The notes under the pieces: generated by a model
What the model saw: only the letters and a program-made list of their open reading frames with translations
What the model was told of the DNA's origin: nothing
Database searches by the model: none
Translations under genes and position numbers: made by a program
Part shown: positions 46,914 to 57,642 of the stretch, piece after piece
How positions within the stretch are numbered: the stretch's first letter is position 1
Layout: the number at the start of each line of letters is the position of its first letter
Assembly: GCF_002111585.1 (NCBI RefSeq)
Contig: NZ_LUTP01000021.1
Coordinates: 1-63,767, forward strand
DNA: 63,767 bases
Origin: Lonsdalea iberica
GTDB taxonomy: Bacteria > Pseudomonadota > Gammaproteobacteria > Enterobacterales > Enterobacteriaceae
Direction: 5' to 3'

Positions 46914-46956
46914 CGCATCCGCCACCTTCATTCACACGTCAGGCGGATGCGTAAAA
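46914..46956 (+). terminator. Likely terminator of greB
   Basis: Perfect 10-bp stem CGCATCCGCC / GGCGGATGCG with an 18-base loop, followed by TAAAAATAC. The loop is long and the T-run absent, so it may be a weak terminator. Confidence 0.45.
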
Positions 46957-47257
46957 ATACCGCGATATCACAACAACAAAACGCCTGAACCCTTTATTAA
47001 CGCGGCGCTTTCCACGTTAGGAAATAACCGCATTCACGCGCAAAAACATTATTTCCCCCTTCATCAGCCTGTTATTTCTACGCTTTCGACGAAATAAACC
47101 GCTCAATATCTCACCGCCTTACAGCGCTATTTTTCCGGCCATGGAAGAGCCCTAAGCACGCGACAAAAAAAGCAAAATCACCGGTTTAATCTAGTCTGAA
47201 ATATATGTGTCATTTTTATCGCTTACCGTGACTCTTGGTGATCATGGAGGTCCGAAT
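46957..47257. promoter_or_regulatory. Region upstream of olsF
   Basis: About 300 bases of non-coding DNA that should contain the olsF promoter. One GTGTCAT heptamer near 47207-47213 resembles half of a Pho box, but its partner repeat is poor. The olsF ribosome binding site GGAGG lies at 47246-47250. I see no gene and no convincing operator. Confidence 0.4.
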
Positions 47258-49000
47258 ATGTTCAGCTTAGACACCTTATTGCAGGATCTGGCTCCGCATA
47301 GACACACGCCAACCTGGCAACGCACGGTATTGCGAACGCTGTTGTTTGAGCAGGAAATGCAGCAGTTCGCCCAACGTCATCCCCACCTGCGGGGACTCGA
47401 TCTGGTTGAAGAAATACTGGACTATTTCGACCTCAACTGTGAAATGGTTGAAGGCGATCTGGAAAACATACCCAGCCACGGCCCGGTGGTTCTTGCGGCG
47501 AATCATCCCATCGGCTCACTGGATGGTCTCGCTCTGCTGCGGCACGTCGCCAGCGTGAGGCCGGATGTCCGCATCGTCGCCAGCCAGCTGCTTTCCTACA
47601 TAGAACCGCTCAAATCGCTGTTCTTCTCCGTCGACAACTTCAGCAACCGCACCAACCGCCAGCAAATCGCCAACATCCAAAATCATCTCACTCAGGATGG
47701 CGCCGTCATCCTGTTCCCCGCCGGCGAGGTCTCGCGCATCAGTCTGCATGGGATCCGCGACGGCCACTGGCACAGCGGCTTTATTCGGATGGCGGCCAAA
47801 GCGCGGGCCCCCATCGTCCCCATCCACATCAAGGGGCGCAACAGCGGACTTTTTTACCTCTCATCGCTAATCTATCGCCCGTTATCCACGCTGCTGCTGG
47901 TAAGAGAGATGTTTCATCAGCGCGGCAATAAGCTCAGCCTGCGTATCGGGCCGCAGATCCCTTACGCGACCTGGAGTCAGGGTGAGTGGCAGGCCAACGA
48001 TCTGGCGGCTCGCTTCCGCCGCCATGTCTACCGCTTAGGTCAGGGCAAGCCGGGCTGCTTCGCCGGGGAGAAGCCCATCGCGCTGCCGGAAGATCGGTCG
48101 CGGCTTAAGCAGGCGCTGACCGAATGCGACGTACTGGGCACCACCCCGGACGGTAAAACGATTTATCTCTATCAGCGTAAAGACGAAGACTATTCGCCGA
48201 TTCTGCGCGAGCTAGGCCGTCTGCGGGAGATCGCCTTCCGCGCCGTCGGCGAAGGCTGCGGGATGCGGCGAGATCTGGATCACTTCGACGATCATTATCT
48301 GCACCTGGTGCTGTGGGACGAAGAAAAGCTGGATATCGTGGGGGCCTACCGTTTCACCACCACCGCCCATCAGGACCCGCATCAGTTGTATAGCCACAGC
48401 CTGTTTCAGTACGGCAGCGAGATGGAGACGATACTCGCCAGCGGTATCGAGTTAGGCCGCAGCTTCATTCAGCCAAAATACTGGGGCAAACGGGGACTGG
48501 AATATCTGTGGCTGGGCATCGGCGCCTATGTGGCGCGCTATCCGCAATACCGTTATCTGTTCGGCCCGGTGTCGCTGTCCGGCACGCTGCCCATCACCGC
48601 CCGGGACCTGCTGGTGGCGTTCTATCGGCTGTATTTCCCGCCGCGCCAGCCGTTGGCGCGGTCGCGGCGCCCTTACCCCGCGTCGTTGCCAGATGTCCTG
48701 AAGCAGTTCGAAGGCACCGACTATCAGCAAGATCTCACGCGCCTCAAGAGTATGCTCAACAACCTCGGCTGCGCGATCCCCACGCTTTACAAGCAGTATT
48801 CCGAGCTGTGTGAAACCGGCGGCGTGCAGTTCATCGACTTCGGCATCGACCCGGACTTCAACAACTGTATCGACGGGCTGGTACTGGTTGACTTACAGCA
48901 GCTCAAACCCTCGCGTTATCAGCGCTACATTGCGCCGTTCGCGACGGATCCCGCGCCCGAGCACGCGCCGCAAAGCGACGCAGCCGACGTCCCCGGCTAG
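47258..49000 (+). CDS. olsF: Bifunctional ornithine lipid synthase OlsF (PlsC-like plus GNAT-like acyltransferase)
   Basis: Protein of 580 residues with two acyltransferase parts. The N-terminal half (about 50-260) is a lysophospholipid-acyltransferase domain with ANHPIGSLDG (catalytic His at 83) and the FPAGEVSR block. The C-terminal half (about 300-480) resembles OlsB-type N-acyltransferases (IVGAYRF, GSEMETILASGIELGRSFI). This two-domain layout is that of OlsF, described in Serratia, which makes phosphorus-free ornithine lipids by itself. The start at 47258 follows GGAGG. It is inserted between greB and tex, upstream of poxB. The alternative reading is a generic hemolysin-like acyltransferase; the domain order favours OlsF. 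Confidence 0.82.
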   Translation: MFSLDTLLQDLAPHRHTPTWQRTVLRTLLFEQEMQQFAQRHPHLRGLDLVEEILDYFDLNCEMVEGDLENIPSHGPVVLAANHPIGSLDGLALLRHVASVRPDVRIVASQLLSYIEPLKSLFFSVDNFSNRTNRQQIANIQNHLTQDGAVILFPAGEVSRISLHGIRDGHWHSGFIRMAAKARAPIVPIHIKGRNSGLFYLSSLIYRPLSTLLLVREMFHQRGNKLSLRIGPQIPYATWSQGEWQANDLAARFRRHVYRLGQGKPGCFAGEKPIALPEDRSRLKQALTECDVLGTTPDGKTIYLYQRKDEDYSPILRELGRLREIAFRAVGEGCGMRRDLDHFDDHYLHLVLWDEEKLDIVGAYRFTTTAHQDPHQLYSHSLFQYGSEMETILASGIELGRSFIQPKYWGKRGLEYLWLGIGAYVARYPQYRYLFGPVSLSGTLPITARDLLVAFYRLYFPPRQPLARSRRPYPASLPDVLKQFEGTDYQQDLTRLKSMLNNLGCAIPTLYKQYSELCETGGVQFIDFGIDPDFNNCIDGLVLVDLQQLKPSRYQRYIAPFATDPAPEHAPQSDAADVPG

Positions 49001-49216
49001 CCGATGTCGAACAGTTAAACGCGGAGGGGTTGCTCCCTTCCCGTCTGATTTCCCCAATCGCCTCCTGCGGCATCCCGGCGCGAGGCTTACGAACACAACA
49101 TCAGTTCACACTTTTCACCGCCCCGGCGCGCCCGTACGGCATGTTATTCAACTACGCTTTTCTGGAGATACTTCGCCATCGAAGAGATGTCACATCGTCG
49201 TAAGGAGCGAAAGCGT

Positions 49217-50938
49217 ATGAAGCAAACTGTTGCCGATTTTGTCGCAAAAACGTTGGAAAGCGCCGGGGTAAAACGGATTTGGGGAGTCACCGGCGATTCT
49301 CTGAACGGGCTGAGCGATAGCCTGAACCGCATGGGCACACTTGCATGGATGCCGACCCGTCACGAAGAGGTCGCCGCCTTCGCGGCAGGCGCCGAAGCGC
49401 AGTTGACCGGAGAACTCGCCGTCTGCGCCGGATCCTGCGGCCCCGGCAATCTGCATCTGATTAACGGACTGTTCGACTGCCATCGAAACCACGTTCCGGT
49501 CCTCGCCATCGCGGCGCACATTCCTTCCAGCGAGATCGGCAGCAACTATTTTCAGGAAACCCACCCGGAGGAGCTATTCCGAGAATGCAGCCACTACTGC
49601 GAACTGATTTCCAACCCTGAACAGCTGCCGCACGTGCTGGCTATCGCCATGCGTAAAGCCATCCTCAATCGCGGAGTGTCGGTCATCGTGCTGCCTGGCG
49701 ACATCGCGCTGAAGCCTGCGCCGGAAGACGCATCGACAGACTGGTACCCTATCCCAGCGCCACACGTGCTGCCGGTGGATAGCGAGTTGCACAAGCTGGC
49801 CGAGCTGCTGAACGCCTCTAAAAACATCACCCTGATGTGCGGCAACGGCTGCGCGGACGCGCATGATGATGTCGTGCAACTGGCGGCCACGCTACATGCG
49901 CCGGTTGTTCACGCGCTGCGGGGCAAAGAGTACATCGAATATGACAACCCCTACAGCGTCGGCATGACCGGGCTTATCGGTTTTTCGTCCGGCTACCACG
50001 CGATGATGAATGCCGATATGGTATTACTGCTGGGAACGCAGTTTCCGTACCGCGCGTTCTATCCGACAGACGCCAAGATTATCCAGATCGACATCAATCC
50101 TGGCAGTATCGGCTCCCATTGCCACGTAGACATGGCGCTGCTGGGCGACGTCAAATCTACCCTGACGGCGCTGCTCCCGTTGTTGGATCAGAAGGACGAC
50201 CGCCACTTCCTCGATAAGGCGTTGAAGCATTATGCCGACGCGCGCGAGGATCTGGACGATCTGGCGAAGCCGAACGACAAACAGGAGATTCATCCCCAGT
50301 ATCTCGCCCAGCAAATCAGCCACTATGCCAGCGAAGACGCCATCTTCACCTGCGACGTCGGCACGCCGACCGTCTGGGCCGCGCGTTACCTGAAAATGAA
50401 CGGCAAACGCCGTCTTATCGGTTCCTTTAGCCACGGTTCCATGGCCAGCGCGATGCCTCAGGCACTAGGCGCGCAGTCGGTCGATCCTAACCGGCAGGTG
50501 GTGTCGTTCAGCGGCGATGGGGGCTTCACCATGCTGATGGGCGATTTTCTGTCCGTGGCCCAGCTCAAACTGCCGGTGAAAATCGTGGTGTTTAATAACA
50601 GCGCGCTGGGATTCGTGGCGATGGAGATGAAAGCGGGCGGTTTCCTGACGGACGGCACCGAACTGCACAATCCCAACTTCGCGGACATCGCCAACGCCTG
50701 CGGCGTCAAGGGCGTCCGCGTGGAGAAAGCCTCCGAGCTGGACGCTGCGCTGCAAGACGCGTTCGCCCACGACGGCCCGGTTCTGCTGGATGTGGTCACC
50801 GCCACGGACGAGCTGGTGATGCCGCCGGAAATCAAGCTGGAACAGGCCAAGGGGTTCAGCCTGTACATGCTGCGAGCCATCATCAGCGGACGCGGCGACG
50901 AAGTGATTGAGCTGGCGAAAACCAACTGGCTGCGCTAG
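49217..50938 (+). CDS. poxB: Pyruvate dehydrogenase (quinone) PoxB
   Basis: ThDP/FAD enzyme of 573 residues (E. coli 572) that oxidises pyruvate to acetate and CO2 and passes electrons to ubiquinone at the membrane. The ThDP motif begins [11 protein letters not shown] and ends with FNN. The catalytic Glu is in [17 protein letters not shown]. The C-terminal lipid-binding amphipathic peptide is present ([18 protein letters not shown]). AAGGAG lies 9 bases before the ATG. It follows olsF by 216 bases and is convergent with the citrate-synthase paralogue. Confidence 0.95.
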   Translation: MKQTVADFVAKTLESAGVKRIWGVTGDSLNGLSDSLNRMGTLAWMPTRHEEVAAFAAGAEAQLTGELAVCAGSCGPGNLHLINGLFDCHRNHVPVLAIAAHIPSSEIGSNYFQETHPEELFRECSHYCELISNPEQLPHVLAIAMRKAILNRGVSVIVLPGDIALKPAPEDASTDWYPIPAPHVLPVDSELHKLAELLNASKNITLMCGNGCADAHDDVVQLAATLHAPVVHALRGKEYIEYDNPYSVGMTGLIGFSSGYHAMMNADMVLLLGTQFPYRAFYPTDAKIIQIDINPGSIGSHCHVDMALLGDVKSTLTALLPLLDQKDDRHFLDKALKHYADAREDLDDLAKPNDKQEIHPQYLAQQISHYASEDAIFTCDVGTPTVWAARYLKMNGKRRLIGSFSHGSMASAMPQALGAQSVDPNRQVVSFSGDGGFTMLMGDFLSVAQLKLPVKIVVFNNSALGFVAMEMKAGGFLTDGTELHNPNFADIANACGVKGVRVEKASELDAALQDAFAHDGPVLLDVVTATDELVMPPEIKLEQAKGFSLYMLRAIISGRGDEVIELAKTNWLR

Positions 50939-50958
50939 CCGCCCGCCAGCCAAGACGG

Positions 50959-52242
50959 TCAATCGTTTAAGGCGGACCGAAAGTCTCGGAGCGGCTGGCC
51001 GTTGTAAACCTGCCGGGGGCGATACAGAGTCAATCCCTGCTCGTGCATCTCTTTCCAATGGGCAATCCAACCGCTGGTGCGCCCCACGGCGGCAATGACC
51101 GGAAACATCGCGGGCGGCAGGCCCATCGCCTTAAGGATCACCGCCGTATAGAAGTCGGCGCTGGGGTACAGCCGATGCTCAAGGAAATAAGCGTCGGTCA
51201 GCGCCACATGCTCCAGCTCCATCGCCACCTGCAGCAGATCGTCGGCCATGCCCAGTTCGTTGAGCACCTCGTAACAGGTTTTACGCAGGATCGCCGCGCG
51301 GGGGTCGAAGTGGTGGTACACCGAATTGCCGAATCCCATCAGATGCATCGCACTGTCGCCCTCTTTCGCCCGACGCACGAACTCCGGAACGCGATCCACC
51401 GTTTTGATTTCGCCCAGCATACGCATACAGGCTTCGTTCGCGCCGCCGTGTCGCGGCCCCCACATGGACGCCAGGCCCGATGCAATACAGGCGAACGGAT
51501 TGGCACCGGACGATCCGGAGGCCCGGACCGCCATCGTCGACGGACACTGCCCGTGGTCGGCGTGCAGGATCAAAATTCGGTTCATCGCCCGCTCCAGTAC
51601 CGGATTCACTTCATAGGTTTCCGCCGGAATAGAGAACAGCATATGCATAAAATTCGCGGTATAGGAGAGTGAATTGCGCGGATAAACCGCCGGTTGCTCG
51701 ATGGAAAACTTGTAGCTCATGGCGGCCAGCGTCGGCATCTTCGACAGCAGCCGCACCGCCGCCAGCTCTCTGTCCTCCGGTTGCTCCACATTCAGCACAT
51801 CGTGATAGAACGCCGCTAGCGCGCCGACAACCGCACACATCAGCGCCATAGGATGGGAGTCCCGACGAAAGCCGCTGCACATCCGGCTAATCTGCTCGTG
51901 GATCAACGTATGGCGGGTAATCGTCTCCGAAAAGGCGTCGTACTCCTTCCGTGAGGGCGCTTCGCCGTGCAGCAGGATAAAGCAGACCTCAAGGTAATCG
52001 CACTGTTCCGCCAGCTGTTCGACCGGAAAGCCGCGATGCAGCAACACGCTGTCGACAGGGTCAATATAGGTAATGGCGGACTCGCAGCCGGCCGTGTTGG
52101 CGAAACCGGGGTCGAAGCTGCACAGATTTCTATCCCCTAACGGACGGACGTCCACCGCCTCCCTTCCCATCACGCCGCGGCGGATCTCCAGCTCAATGTT
52201 TTCCTTCCCGCCCACCGTCAGCGTGGGTGCTTTTACTGTCAT
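50959..52242 (-). CDS. Citrate-synthase paralogue with a substituted catalytic histidine
   Basis: Type II (GltA-like) citrate-synthase fold of 427 residues, the length of E. coli GltA. Preserved are His265 in WGPRHGGAN (E. coli His264), Arg in DPRA (Arg314), Asp363 in SADFYT (Asp362) and the RPRQ arginine. The otherwise invariant GFGHRVY motif reads GFGNSVY, so the catalytic His305 becomes Asn306 and the next Arg becomes Ser307. Most NADH-site residues are kept, but the Cys206 equivalent is Ala. The canonical gltA is normally found with the sdh genes, so this is most likely a second copy. Citrate synthesis is probably reduced or the substrate is changed. An assembly error is unlikely because two adjacent codons differ. 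Confidence 0.85.
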   Translation of the reverse strand: MTVKAPTLTVGGKENIELEIRRGVMGREAVDVRPLGDRNLCSFDPGFANTAGCESAITYIDPVDSVLLHRGFPVEQLAEQCDYLEVCFILLHGEAPSRKEYDAFSETITRHTLIHEQISRMCSGFRRDSHPMALMCAVVGALAAFYHDVLNVEQPEDRELAAVRLLSKMPTLAAMSYKFSIEQPAVYPRNSLSYTANFMHMLFSIPAETYEVNPVLERAMNRILILHADHGQCPSTMAVRASGSSGANPFACIASGLASMWGPRHGGANEACMRMLGEIKTVDRVPEFVRRAKEGDSAMHLMGFGNSVYHHFDPRAAILRKTCYEVLNELGMADDLLQVAMELEHVALTDAYFLEHRLYPSADFYTAVILKAMGLPPAMFPVIAAVGRTSGWIAHWKEMHEQGLTLYRPRQVYNGQPLRDFRSALND

Positions 52243-52510
52243 GCCTCAATCTCCCGATCGAATGAACACACTTACCCCGTCGTACTGACGTAGGCGGTCT
52301 AAAATCACCACGGCATCGCTGCCCCTTGTTTATTTAATACGCTAATTCCGCGTTAAGTCACCACAATCTGGCGTAATTTTGATGCAGATAAACGTTCGCC
52401 GCAGCCCGCTCGTGCGCCGCGTCTGCGTCGGCTGGCATTTTCCGCCGTCAATCCGTATAACTATCGCAAGCTTTTACACCCCTTAATTGAAGACGAGTGA
52501 TATCAACCTC

Positions 52511-54829
<2,319 letters not shown>

Positions 54830-54838
54830 CGCCACTTG

Positions 54839-54867
54839 GAGGGAGAGCGCCACCGGTGTTCTCCCTC
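54839..54867 (+). terminator. Probable terminator of tex
   Basis: Perfect 8-bp stem GAGGGAGA / TCTCCCTC enclosing a CCACCGGTG core, 10 bases after the tex stop codon, followed by TGCGTTTA. Confidence 0.5.
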
Positions 54868-55243
54868 TGCGTTTAGGGTCGTGAACAATCCCCCTATTCC
54901 CATCACGCAAGGCGGCTTCAGCACGTCGGCGGCAATGCCGCATTCCCAATCATGGCTCATCTTCGACCCCGCACAGTAGCAACACACGGCAGCACCGCCG
55001 GCGTCTGATGCTCTCGCTCGGCCGTCTTTAAGGGACAAAGAGTTCATGCCGTACACTGACGCACTCGGCGTTCTTGAAGAGAGGTATCTCGGAGAGGGCG
55101 ACGATCTGCCGCAGCGTGTGAAGACTTTCCTGAATGTGCTCGGAGAGGGAGAGATGAACTTCACGGGAAAAAATATCGCCCGACGAGCGCTCGCATCCTC
55201 CTGAAAACCGATGCAGCCCACGCGGGCGATCGTGAAAAGCGGG
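54868..55243. other. Unassigned stretch, possible gene remnant
   Basis: About 375 bases with protein-like frames but no gene I can name. On the plus strand one frame reads through from near 54880 to a stop near 55202, broken by a single TAG near 54978. On the minus strand a frame of about 55 codons ending at 55028 has a helical, amphipathic composition (HIQESLHTLRQIVALSE). The minus strand is also open in another frame. These may be decayed remains of an accessory gene or chance. No ribosome binding site decides between them. Confidence 0.3.
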
Positions 55244-56476
55244 CTACGCTTCCCGCAAAGCCTCGGCCGGAGAGTGTCGCCAGGACAACATCGCGGGAAC
55301 AGTGAGCACCACTGCCGCGATCACCAGCAGCAACAGCGAGAACTGAATATCCTCCTCGCCGAGCGTGACCGGCAACACAAAGCCGCTTTTCTCGCTCATT
55401 ACCACGGCAATCGCCTTCGCCGCCAGATAACCGAGCCCGACGCCCGCCAGAATACCCGCGCTGACCAGCAGCATCAGTCCGGACCAGACCAGTAGAAAGA
55501 TACCGGAACGTGGCGCGCCAAAAGCGCGGAGCGCGCCGATCTGACGGCGCCGCTGATGCAGATGCAGCACCGCGACCATCGCGACGGCAATGCCCACCAG
55601 CCCCTCGGTGCCCATCGCCACGTAGTCCAGCAGCAGACGGATATCCCCCAAAATGCCGTAGAGCTTGACCAAAACCTCGCCGGGGAACACCGCCAGCGTG
55701 GTGTCCGTGCGGAACTGGGCGCGCAACTGATAGGCACCGGCAATACTTTTCGGTTTCACCACGATGGCCGGCACGCCTGCTTGCGTTTCGGCGTGGTTCG
55801 CCTCCGCCTCATCGCCGTCGTGATGATGTTCCTCTTCGTCGTCACGCTCGTGTCCCGGCACCGCGATGCCATGTACGCGCCAGACCGCCGCGACCGGCAC
55901 CAGTATGGCGCGATCCCAGGCGCTGCCGTCTTCCGGCAGCACGCCGACGACGGTGTAGTGGACATGCTCATGCGCGTGCGCGCCGCTTTCGCCGACGCGA
56001 CCGTGGATCGGGCTAAAGGTATCGCCGGGTTTCAGGCCCGTATGCGCACCGACAACGGCGTCAAAATCCTGTTCAAACCCCCGTCCGTTCTGGAGCGCCC
56101 GCTTGCCATTATCAGTGACCAGCGGGGCCGTCGTCCCTACCACCGGCATGCCCTGATAGAAATCGCCGAACGCCACTGGCGCGGCCCACTCGACCAGCGG
56201 ATGATGCGCCAATGTATCCAGCACCGACGCCGGAATCAGCGTCAGCGCCGACGGCTGGAGAAAGACCGATGACAGCACCAGTTGCGTTTCACTGCCCGGC
56301 GCGCCTATGACCAGATCGAAACGATCCGCCGCTCGCGCGCTCCCTTGCTGTAGCGCCCGTTCCTGAAGGCTGACCGCAATACTCAGCGCCGTCGCCAGCG
56401 CGATCAACAGCATGACGACTAACATGCCAGGCCACAGCCTGCGTACATCAGCACCTAATAACGGCCAGGGGATCAT
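55244..56476 (-). CDS. MacB/FtsX-family ABC transporter permease with histidine-rich loops
   Basis: Protein of 410 residues: one N-terminal membrane helix (about 15-37), a large periplasmic domain and three C-terminal helices (about 285-305, 325-355, 378-398), the MacB/LolC topology. Two metal-ligand-rich patches lie in the periplasmic domain: HAHEHVH at 167-173 and a His/Asp/Glu-rich stretch at 209-229. It resembles the permease of the zinc-regulated PA4063-PA4066 (Pseudomonas) and Zrg (Vibrio) type systems. The ATG overlaps the ATPase stop (ATGA). A role in metal handling is inferred. Confidence 0.78.
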   Translation of the reverse strand: MIPWPLLGADVRRLWPGMLVVMLLIALATALSIAVSLQERALQQGSARAADRFDLVIGAPGSETQLVLSSVFLQPSALTLIPASVLDTLAHHPLVEWAAPVAFGDFYQGMPVVGTTAPLVTDNGKRALQNGRGFEQDFDAVVGAHTGLKPGDTFSPIHGRVGESGAHAHEHVHYTVVGVLPEDGSAWDRAILVPVAAVWRVHGIAVPGHERDDEEEHHHDGDEAEANHAETQAGVPAIVVKPKSIAGAYQLRAQFRTDTTLAVFPGEVLVKLYGILGDIRLLLDYVAMGTEGLVGIAVAMVAVLHLHQRRRQIGALRAFGAPRSGIFLLVWSGLMLLVSAGILAGVGLGYLAAKAIAVVMSEKSGFVLPVTLGEEDIQFSLLLLVIAAVVLTVPAMLSWRHSPAEALREA

Positions 56477-57159
56477 TCCGTTTGCTCCTTCTTTTTCTCA
56501 TCCGACACAATTCGTCCTTGCTCCAGCCGGATGCAACGCGCCATTCCATCGGACAACTGACGATCGTGCGTGACTGTAATCAGCGTCGTGTGCGTATCCC
56601 GCGCCAGCGCGATTAATAGCGCGGCGATCTGTTGGCCGTTATGGCGATCCAGACTGGCGGTCGGCTCGTCGGCGACGATCATATCCGGCTCGCCCAGCAA
56701 TGCTCGCGCCACCGCTACCCGCTGTTTTTCACCGCGCGACAATCGTTCCACCGTCCGCCTTCCGGTATCCAGTCCCACGCGGTCCAGCAGCGCAGCCGCC
56801 CGTCTCTTCAACGCGCCTGGCAGCCGCCAATGGTGAAAGCGCGCGGGCAGCAAAACGTTTTCCAGCGCTGACAGGCCGGGAAATAAATGAAAGTCCTGCA
56901 TGACCAAACCGATGTGGCGGGCGCGCCAGCGGTCGCGGCCAGCTTCGCTGAGGGTTAATAACTCCTGCTGATCCCAGCGTAGTGAGCCGCTGGCGCGGCC
57001 GTCCAGCCCCGTCATGACGTTGATCAGGGTCGTTTTGCCCGATCCCGACGGCCCAACGATAGCGACCCGCTCGCCTTCCGCAATATGAAGATGCGGAATG
57101 TCCAGGACCGGATCCGGCAGATCCGGGAACGTCACCTGCAACTGCGTCAGTTGTATCAT
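56473..57159 (-). CDS. ABC transporter ATP-binding protein (LolD/MacB type)
   Basis: ATPase of 228 residues with Walker A GPSGSGKTTL, signature LSRGEKQR (a variant of LSGGQ), Walker B MIVADEP and the H-loop in TVTHDRQ. It pairs with the downstream permease, whose start it overlaps by 4 bases. The ATG at 57159 was preferred over a GTG one codon earlier. It is the energising subunit of a MacB-like exporter or periplasmic mechanotransmitter. Confidence 0.86.
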   Translation of the reverse strand: MIQLTQLQVTFPDLPDPVLDIPHLHIAEGERVAIVGPSGSGKTTLINVMTGLDGRASGSLRWDQQELLTLSEAGRDRWRARHIGLVMQDFHLFPGLSALENVLLPARFHHWRLPGALKRRAAALLDRVGLDTGRRTVERLSRGEKQRVAVARALLGEPDMIVADEPTASLDRHNGQQIAALLIALARDTHTTLITVTHDRQLSDGMARCIRLEQGRIVSDEKKKEQTE

Positions 57160-57171
57160 CACCGTCGGCTC

Positions 57172-57636
57172 CTAAGGCGTTTCGAAGTGCGCATCGCGCA
57201 GACGTAACAAGCTGACGAACCCGCTGTCCGGATCGGTCCACGAACCATACTCCAGTACGCCGTCCACCTGGATAATGGTGTTGTTCTGCACGAAGGTCTG
57301 TCGCTTGCCGAGATAAACCACCACGATGTCTTCCGGCCAGTCGGCATCCGACGAACAAAACGGACACAGCGCCATCGGCATTTTGGTCAGGACGAAAAAC
57401 TGCGCTTCTGCCTTTAACGGCGGCGCCATGAATCCCCGCATTTTCACCCGTTGGCCCGCCAGCGTTTTCACATCGTTGGAAAACTCGGCCCCCAGCACGC
57501 CGAACGACGCATACAGTTTGTCGAACGAGAGTTCAGGCACCGAAGCCGCCCGCACAGGCGGCATCACGCTTAGGGAAAAAATAAGCAGGAACAGCGGGGC
57601 CATCAGCCCCGCCGCAAAACGTGTTAACCGTGACAT
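57172..57636 (-). CDS. Secreted CxxC protein, DUF3299-like
   Basis: Protein of 154 residues with a Sec signal peptide (hydrophobic 8-26, cleavage after VRA). The mature part has the GQRVKMRGFMAPPL block and ends near a CPFCSSDADWPED segment, reminiscent of DUF3299 proteins encoded with the PA4064-4065 type ABC pair. The CxxC could bind metal or be redox active. It begins 6 bases after the alkaline phosphatase stop and ends 12 bases before the ATPase, so it belongs to one operon. The function is unknown. Confidence 0.65.
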   Translation of the reverse strand: MSRLTRFAAGLMAPLFLLIFSLSVMPPVRAASVPELSFDKLYASFGVLGAEFSNDVKTLAGQRVKMRGFMAPPLKAEAQFFVLTKMPMALCPFCSSDADWPEDIVVVYLGKRQTFVQNNTIIQVDGVLEYGSWTDPDSGFVSLLRLRDAHFETP

Positions 57637-57642
57637 AACACG

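Noticed and set aside
47195..47225. Pho box upstream of olsF
   Set aside because: Only one CTGTCAT-like heptamer is present. The second repeat at the required 11-base period matches poorly.
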